From Candidatus Competibacteraceae bacterium (lineage in GTDB: Bacteria; Pseudomonadota; Gammaproteobacteria; Competibacterales; Competibacteraceae): DNA of 10,616 nucleotides. This document shows positions 6,673 through 10,616 of the stretch, piece by piece. The notes beneath the pieces were generated by a model. That model was given only the letters and a program-made list of their open reading frames with translations, did no database searches and was not told the origin of the DNA. Position numbers and translations under genes: made by a program. The first letter of the stretch is position 1. Each line of letters starts with the position of its first letter. Where the stretch lies: contig DPWB01000147.1 in NCBI GenBank assembly GCA_003527885.1, positions 426 through 11,041 on the forward strand, in the 5' to 3' direction.

Positions 6673-8274
6673 GTGAGCCAAACTCTGTTTCTCGGCCTGG
6701 ACGGCGCTACTTTTCACCTGCTCGACGACTTGATCCGGGACCGGCCCGGTCAGGGTACCGTCATGCCGTTTCTCAAATCGTTCATGGAACGGGGTTTCCG
6801 GGCGCCGTTGCGCTCCACGCCGCACCCGCTCACGCCGCCGGCCTGGACCACGCTGGTCACCGGGCGCAATCCCGGCGAACACGGCATCTACGATTTCATG
6901 CGGGCGGACGACCGGCAAACCGAGGTGTTTTTCACCCTCTACGATTTTCGCGACATCCGCTGCGAGACGCTCTGGAGCATCGCCGGCCGACAGAGCCGGA
7001 AGGTGGTTTCGCTCAACTTTCCGATCATGGCGCCACCGCCGAAAATCAACGGCAGCCTGATTCCCGGCTTCACGCCCTGGCGGCACCTGCGCCGCAACAT
7101 GACCCCGAAGGCGCTGTACGAACGCTTGCAAGCCATCCCCGGTTTTCATCCCAAGGAACTGGCCTGGGATTTCGAGCGGGAAAACGAAGTCGGCAACGAC
7201 ATGGACGAGGCTTACTTGGCCGACTGGGTGCGCTACCACCTGCCGCGCGAAAAGCTCTGGTTCGAAGTGGCCCGCAAACTGTTGGTCGAAGATCGCCCCG
7301 ATTTGCTGGCGGTGCTGTTCGACGGCGTGGATAAAATCCAGCACCAGGCGTGGTATTACCTCGATCCCGGCTTGCAGCCGGACTGTCCCAGCCCCCTTCA
7401 CCAGCAGCTTCGCGAGCTGTGTCTGAGTTATTTCCGCAATCTGGACAGCTACTTGGAACAACTGGTCGCCCTGGCCGGACCGGAGGCGCGGGTGTTCATG
7501 GCCTCGGATCACGGTTTTCGCGGCTCGGCCACCATCGTGCGCATCAACCGTTATCTGGCCGATCTGGGCCATCTGGTCTACCAAACCCTGGACGGCACGG
7601 CGGCGGCCCAGCGCCGGGAGGCCAGCCCCTTCGCCTACCTGAACTGGCAAAAGACCGTCGCTTACTGCCCCACGCCTTCCAGCAACGGCATCATCATCCG
7701 AGTCGCGCGGGCCCCCGGTGAGCCGGGCATCGCGCCGGGCGACTATTTCGCGTTTCGCGAGCGGTTGATGGGGCAGCTTTATGAGCTGATCGACCCCGCC
7801 ACCGGCCAGCCCGCGATCCGCGACATTCTGGTCCGCGAAGACGCCTTTCCCGGCCAGGCCACCGCCACCGCGCCGGATTTGACGCTGGTGCTGGCCGATT
7901 ACGGCTTCGTTTCGATCCGTAACGTTTCGCCGCCGGTGGGCCAGCGCCCGCGCCCGGTCGGCACCCACCATCCCGACGGCGTGTTTCTGGCGGCCGGACC
8001 CGGCATTCGCGCCGGCGCGACCGGAGCGCTGTTTCCCATCGCCGACGTGGCCGCCACACTGTTGCACAGCCTGAACCTACCGATCCCGGAAGATTTTGAC
8101 GGCAAGGTGGCGAGCGCGAGCTTTGACGGGGGCTGGCTACAGCGGCATCCTGTCCGCCAAGGCCCGCCCACGCTCCCTGTCAACCGCGGTGAACGGCCGT
8201 CCGAGGCCATGCCCGACAGCGAAAAGGAAAAAATCCTGGCGCAGCTGGCCATGCTCGGTTATCTGGAGGAGTAA
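6673..8274 (+). CDS. Alkaline phosphatase superfamily phosphodiesterase/pyrophosphatase-like protein
   Basis: This is a 533-residue enzyme of the type I phosphodiesterase/nucleotide pyrophosphatase branch, expected to use two metal ions and a threonine nucleophile to cleave a phosphoester or phosphodiester. Ligand residues are in the family order: D10 in LGLDGAT; nucleophile T54 in TPPAWTTLVTGRNPGEHGIYDF (the TxPxxxxxxTG pattern); D220 and H224 in DGVDKIQHQAW; D279 and H280 in MASDHGF; H432 or H433 in GTHHPDGVFLAAGPG. No signal peptide or membrane segment is present, so it is probably cytoplasmic, which is unlike many family members. The start is GTG 6673 with ggag 6 bases ahead; D10 in the first strand confirms it. 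Its stop overlaps the next start (TAATG), with a ribosome binding site (ggagga) inside its last codons. The catalytic set looks complete; the substrate is unknown. Confidence 0.88.
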   Translation: MSQTLFLGLDGATFHLLDDLIRDRPGQGTVMPFLKSFMERGFRAPLRSTPHPLTPPAWTTLVTGRNPGEHGIYDFMRADDRQTEVFFTLYDFRDIRCETLWSIAGRQSRKVVSLNFPIMAPPPKINGSLIPGFTPWRHLRRNMTPKALYERLQAIPGFHPKELAWDFERENEVGNDMDEAYLADWVRYHLPREKLWFEVARKLLVEDRPDLLAVLFDGVDKIQHQAWYYLDPGLQPDCPSPLHQQLRELCLSYFRNLDSYLEQLVALAGPEARVFMASDHGFRGSATIVRINRYLADLGHLVYQTLDGTAAAQRREASPFAYLNWQKTVAYCPTPSSNGIIIRVARAPGEPGIAPGDYFAFRERLMGQLYELIDPATGQPAIRDILVREDAFPGQATATAPDLTLVLADYGFVSIRNVSPPVGQRPRPVGTHHPDGVFLAAGPGIRAGATGALFPIADVAATLLHSLNLPIPEDFDGKVASASFDGGWLQRHPVRQGPPTLPVNRGERPSEAMPDSEKEKILAQLAMLGYLEE

Positions 8275-9236
8275 TGCCCGTCGCCCGCTTGGCCGGCGTC
8301 GGCCTGCATTACCTGCAATTTCCCTGTCGGCTGGAAAATGTCCCAGCGCCGTGCGGCGATCTGGTACTGGTTCACGGCTTGGCCGCCAATCTGGGCTTCT
8401 GGCACCTGGGCATCGTCCGACCGCTCAGCCAACTCTGTAGCCTCACCGCTTACGACCTGCGCGGCCACGGCCGCAGCGACATCCCCGCGCAAGGCTATTC
8501 CCCGCAAGTCCTGGTCCACGATCTGGCGCGGTTGCTGGATTATCTCAAGCTGGAGCGCGTCCACCTGCTGGCCCACAGCTACGGCGGCGCGGTGGCGCTG
8601 CTGTTCGCCGTGCTGTTTCCCGAACGGGTCATCAGCCTGATTTTGGCCGATGCCCGGTTGCGGACCGTGCAGCCGCACCTGCGCCTGCGCGACTGGCCGC
8701 ACTGGCCGCACTGGCGACCGCGCTTCGAACAAGCCGGCATCGTGCTCGACGACGAAGCGCCCGAAAGCGGTTACCAACTGCTGGTGGAAATGGCCCGTTC
8801 GCACCTGCACAACCCGGCGGCGGGCGAGCATCTGCCCCGCGTGTTCGGCCTGGCCGGCAACCCGTCCCGGCGCGGCGGCACCGCGCACCGCTGGCTGCAC
8901 TTGCAGGAGTCCACCTCGATCCGGCAGGAATACCTGTCGCACGACGATCTGACCCCAGCCCGCTTGGCCACAGTGCGGCAACCCATCCTCGGCGTATACG
9001 GCGAACAATCGACCACCGTGCGCAGCGGTTTCGCGCTGCGCCGGCTTTGCCCGAATTACCGGCTGCGGCTGGTGCCGAACGCCGGCCATTTTTTTCCCCT
9101 TTCCAAACCGCGCCGGCTGGTGCGTCCGGCGTTGCGCTTTCTCGCCGCCCAAGCCAATCTCGCGCCCGCCGCCACCGACCTCCCCGAACTCCAACATGAC
9201 GACGCCGAATCCGACTCCCTGCTGGCGAGCTTCTGA
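8274..9236 (+). CDS. Alpha/beta hydrolase
   Basis: This is a 320-residue cytoplasmic alpha/beta-fold hydrolase, probably an esterase, lipase or related enzyme. It has the oxyanion-loop VHGLAAN (33-39), YDLRGHGRSD (60-69), the nucleophile elbow AHSYGG with Ser102, and the catalytic His272 in PNAGHFFPLSKP. At the usual acid position after strand 7, where GxxD is expected, it reads GEQS (243-246), so Asp is missing; E244, or D126 in ILADAR after strand 6, may take its place. The lid region contains a 9-bp tandem repeat coding WPHWPHW (141-147). The start overlaps the previous stop by one base and follows ggagga, so translation is coupled. The tail (about 295-320) is Ala- and acid-rich and overlaps the next gene by 41 bases. 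No signal peptide is visible. Substrate is unknown. Confidence 0.88.
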   Translation: MPVARLAGVGLHYLQFPCRLENVPAPCGDLVLVHGLAANLGFWHLGIVRPLSQLCSLTAYDLRGHGRSDIPAQGYSPQVLVHDLARLLDYLKLERVHLLAHSYGGAVALLFAVLFPERVISLILADARLRTVQPHLRLRDWPHWPHWRPRFEQAGIVLDDEAPESGYQLLVEMARSHLHNPAAGEHLPRVFGLAGNPSRRGGTAHRWLHLQESTSIRQEYLSHDDLTPARLATVRQPILGVYGEQSTTVRSGFALRRLCPNYRLRLVPNAGHFFPLSKPRRLVRPALRFLAAQANLAPAATDLPELQHDDAESDSLLASF

Positions 9237-10616
9237 GCCCGGCCCGCCCGCCGGGCTGTCCCGCCACGATTTCCGCAAGATCGCCTCCAACGGTTTCGGC
9301 GACGGCCACAATTCGTATCCCCACTCGATGGCCTGGCATAAAGGTCATCTTTATGTCGGCGTGACCCGCGCCAACATGTGCATGTTGAAAGCGTCCAAAA
9401 TTCCCAAGCGCTTTCCGTTCTGGCCGGTGGAATGCCCTGACGACCTCTACGAGCTCGACATGCGCGCCCGGATTTACCAGTACGATCCCCTTTCCGGGAG
9501 CTGGCGCGAGGTGTTTCGTTCCCCCATGATCGCCGGCCTGCACGGCTCGCCGGTCCCGCGCGACATGGGCTATCGCGGCATGGCGGTTTTTCAGGGCGAC
9601 TCCGACCCGCAACCGGCTTTGTACGTCGCCACCTACGCCTCGGCGCGCGGTCCCGGCGCGATGATCCTGCGCAGCGTGGACGGCGAGGAATTCACTCCGG
9701 TCTCCAAACCGGGCTTGGTCAACTTGCCGACCAATTCGATCCGCACGCTGACGCCGTTCGAGGGCCGGCTGTTCACCGCGCCGACCGGACAAGCCGGCGG
9801 CCAGCCCAACACCTCCGGCATCGCCGTCATCTACGAAAGCCGCGACCCGCTCAAGGGCGACTGGCGCCCCGTCAACACGCCGGGCTTCGGCGACCCCGAC
9901 AACGTGGTCGTCTTCGAGATGGCGGCGTTTGGCGAGCACCTGTACGCCGGCACCGGCAACATCCGGCAAGGCTACCAGGTCTGGCGGACGCGGGCCGAGG
10001 GCAACCCGCCTTATCGCTGGGAGCTGGTGCTCGAAAAAGGCGCCCATCGGGGCGTGTTCAACCAGATGGTGATGAGCTTTCAGGAGTTCAAGGGCGCGCT
10101 CTATATCGGCGGCGGCATTCAAAACGGCGGGATCGATCTGGTGAACAAAATCGGCCCGGCCGCCCCCGAACTGATCCGCTTTTATCCCGATGGCGACTGG
10201 GACGTGGTGGTCGGCGCGCCCCGCGACGGCAAAGCGGCGACCTCCGGTTATCCGCCCGGCTTCGGCAACGCCTTCAACGGCTATTTCTGGCGGATGATGG
10301 CCCACGATGGCTGGCTTTATCTGGGCACCTTCGATTGGAGCCTGATGCTGTATTTCGCCAACCAGCAAAATTGGGCGGAACGTTTCCGGCAAATCGTCAA
10401 CCGCGTCGGACTGGATGGCATCATGGAACGGCAGTCCGGCGGCGACCTCTATCGCAGTTTCGATGGCGATAACTGGCTGCCGGTCACTACCGACGGCTTC
10501 GGCAACCGTTACAATTACGGGTTCCGTGGTTTGGTCTCGACCGAGCACGGACTGTTCGTCGGCGCCGCCAACCCCTTCGGGCCGCGGGTAGCGGTCCGAG
10601 AGGGTGAAGCTTGGGT
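9196..10616 (+). CDS. Beta-propeller-like protein, 3'-partial, function unknown
   Basis: A plus-strand frame opens at ATG 9196, overlaps the hydrolase end by 41 bases, and is still open at the window edge after 473 codons. It contains seven recurring strand motifs of the form (G)-x-L-Y/F-x-G/A: GHLYVG (50), ALYVAT (141), GRLFTA (190), EHLYAG (247), ALYIGG (301), WLYLGT (373) and GLFVGA (452). Each follows a short polar turn and is linked to W/Y-rich strands such as IYQYDPLSGSW and VIYESRDPL. This fits a seven-bladed propeller. A conserved-looking N-terminal part reads FGDGHNSYPHSMAW (34-47). There is no signal peptide, and no strong ribosome binding site; no earlier start codon exists in the frame nearby, so coupling to the hydrolase is likely. 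The seventh motif lies just before the edge, so little is probably missing. I know no named family for it. A long antisense ORF over the same bases is a high-GC shadow. Confidence 0.8.
   Translation, partial: MTTPNPTPCWRASEPGPPAGLSRHDFRKIASNGFGDGHNSYPHSMAWHKGHLYVGVTRANMCMLKASKIPKRFPFWPVECPDDLYELDMRARIYQYDPLSGSWREVFRSPMIAGLHGSPVPRDMGYRGMAVFQGDSDPQPALYVATYASARGPGAMILRSVDGEEFTPVSKPGLVNLPTNSIRTLTPFEGRLFTAPTGQAGGQPNTSGIAVIYESRDPLKGDWRPVNTPGFGDPDNVVVFEMAAFGEHLYAGTGNIRQGYQVWRTRAEGNPPYRWELVLEKGAHRGVFNQMVMSFQEFKGALYIGGGIQNGGIDLVNKIGPAAPELIRFYPDGDWDVVVGAPRDGKAATSGYPPGFGNAFNGYFWRMMAHDGWLYLGTFDWSLMLYFANQQNWAERFRQIVNRVGLDGIMERQSGGDLYRSFDGDNWLPVTTDGFGNRYNYGFRGLVSTEHGLFVGAANPFGPRVAVREGEAW

Noticed and set aside
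6550..8067. A 505-codon minus-strand ORF under the phosphodiesterase gene
   Set aside because: The plus strand has a complete set of catalytic residues; the minus product has no recognisable domain.
8632..10548. A 638-codon minus-strand ORF across the right end
   Set aside because: It is antisense to the hydrolase and propeller genes. Its translation shows no family motifs, while the plus strand gives clear repeated strand motifs. Long antisense ORFs are common in high-GC sequence.
1..10616. CRISPR arrays, tRNA or rRNA genes, toxin-antitoxin or phage genes
   Set aside because: I looked for these on both strands and saw no spaced repeats, cloverleaf sequences or characteristic motifs.

Overview
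The window is a high-GC bacterial contig, most likely from a gammaproteobacterium. This rests on the YjgA/DarP-family gene, which is typical of beta- and gammaproteobacteria, on the IorB-XdhC-MocA molybdenum hydroxylase set, and on the GC-rich third codon positions of most genes. Genus cannot be decided from this sequence. The left edge is a true contig end: the first 12 bases match the inner end of the Tn5 mosaic-end sequencing adapter, so they are not genomic. The right edge cuts a gene.

Layout. (1) 1-3120, plus strand: the large molybdopterin-binding subunit of an isoquinoline 1-oxidoreductase-type enzyme (5' end missing), followed after 3 bases by xdhC, a maturation factor for such enzymes. 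(2) About 3242-4739: mocA, the Moco cytidylyltransferase that belongs with these two genes, sits behind an AT-richer block of about 0.86 kb. The block carries a ZIP-like membrane protein and a possible 31-residue leader ORF. A 10-bp direct repeat flanks it. The reading frame of mocA resumes upstream of the block at a GTG with a good ribosome binding site, so the block appears to have landed inside the first codons of mocA, and the gene now restarts at an ATG supplied by the block. (3) 4806-5123: a shortened YjgA/DarP-like protein. (4) 5225-6379, minus strand: a Tat-exported TRAP transporter binding protein of the TakP/DctP type without adjacent permease genes, preceded by a possible 44-residue ORF with a strong ribosome binding site. 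(5) 6673 to the end, plus strand: a tightly overlapping three-gene unit coding for an alkaline-phosphatase-superfamily phosphodiesterase, an alpha/beta hydrolase and a seven-motif beta-propeller protein that runs off the window.

How the genes work together. IorB, XdhC and MocA form one functional group: MocA makes molybdopterin cytosine dinucleotide, XdhC handles and matures the cofactor, and IorB is the catalytic subunit. The small [2Fe-2S] subunit is expected just upstream, outside the window. The three-gene unit at the right is almost certainly co-translated, but its substrate and role are not known to me. It and the interrupted mocA locus are the two most interesting parts of the window.
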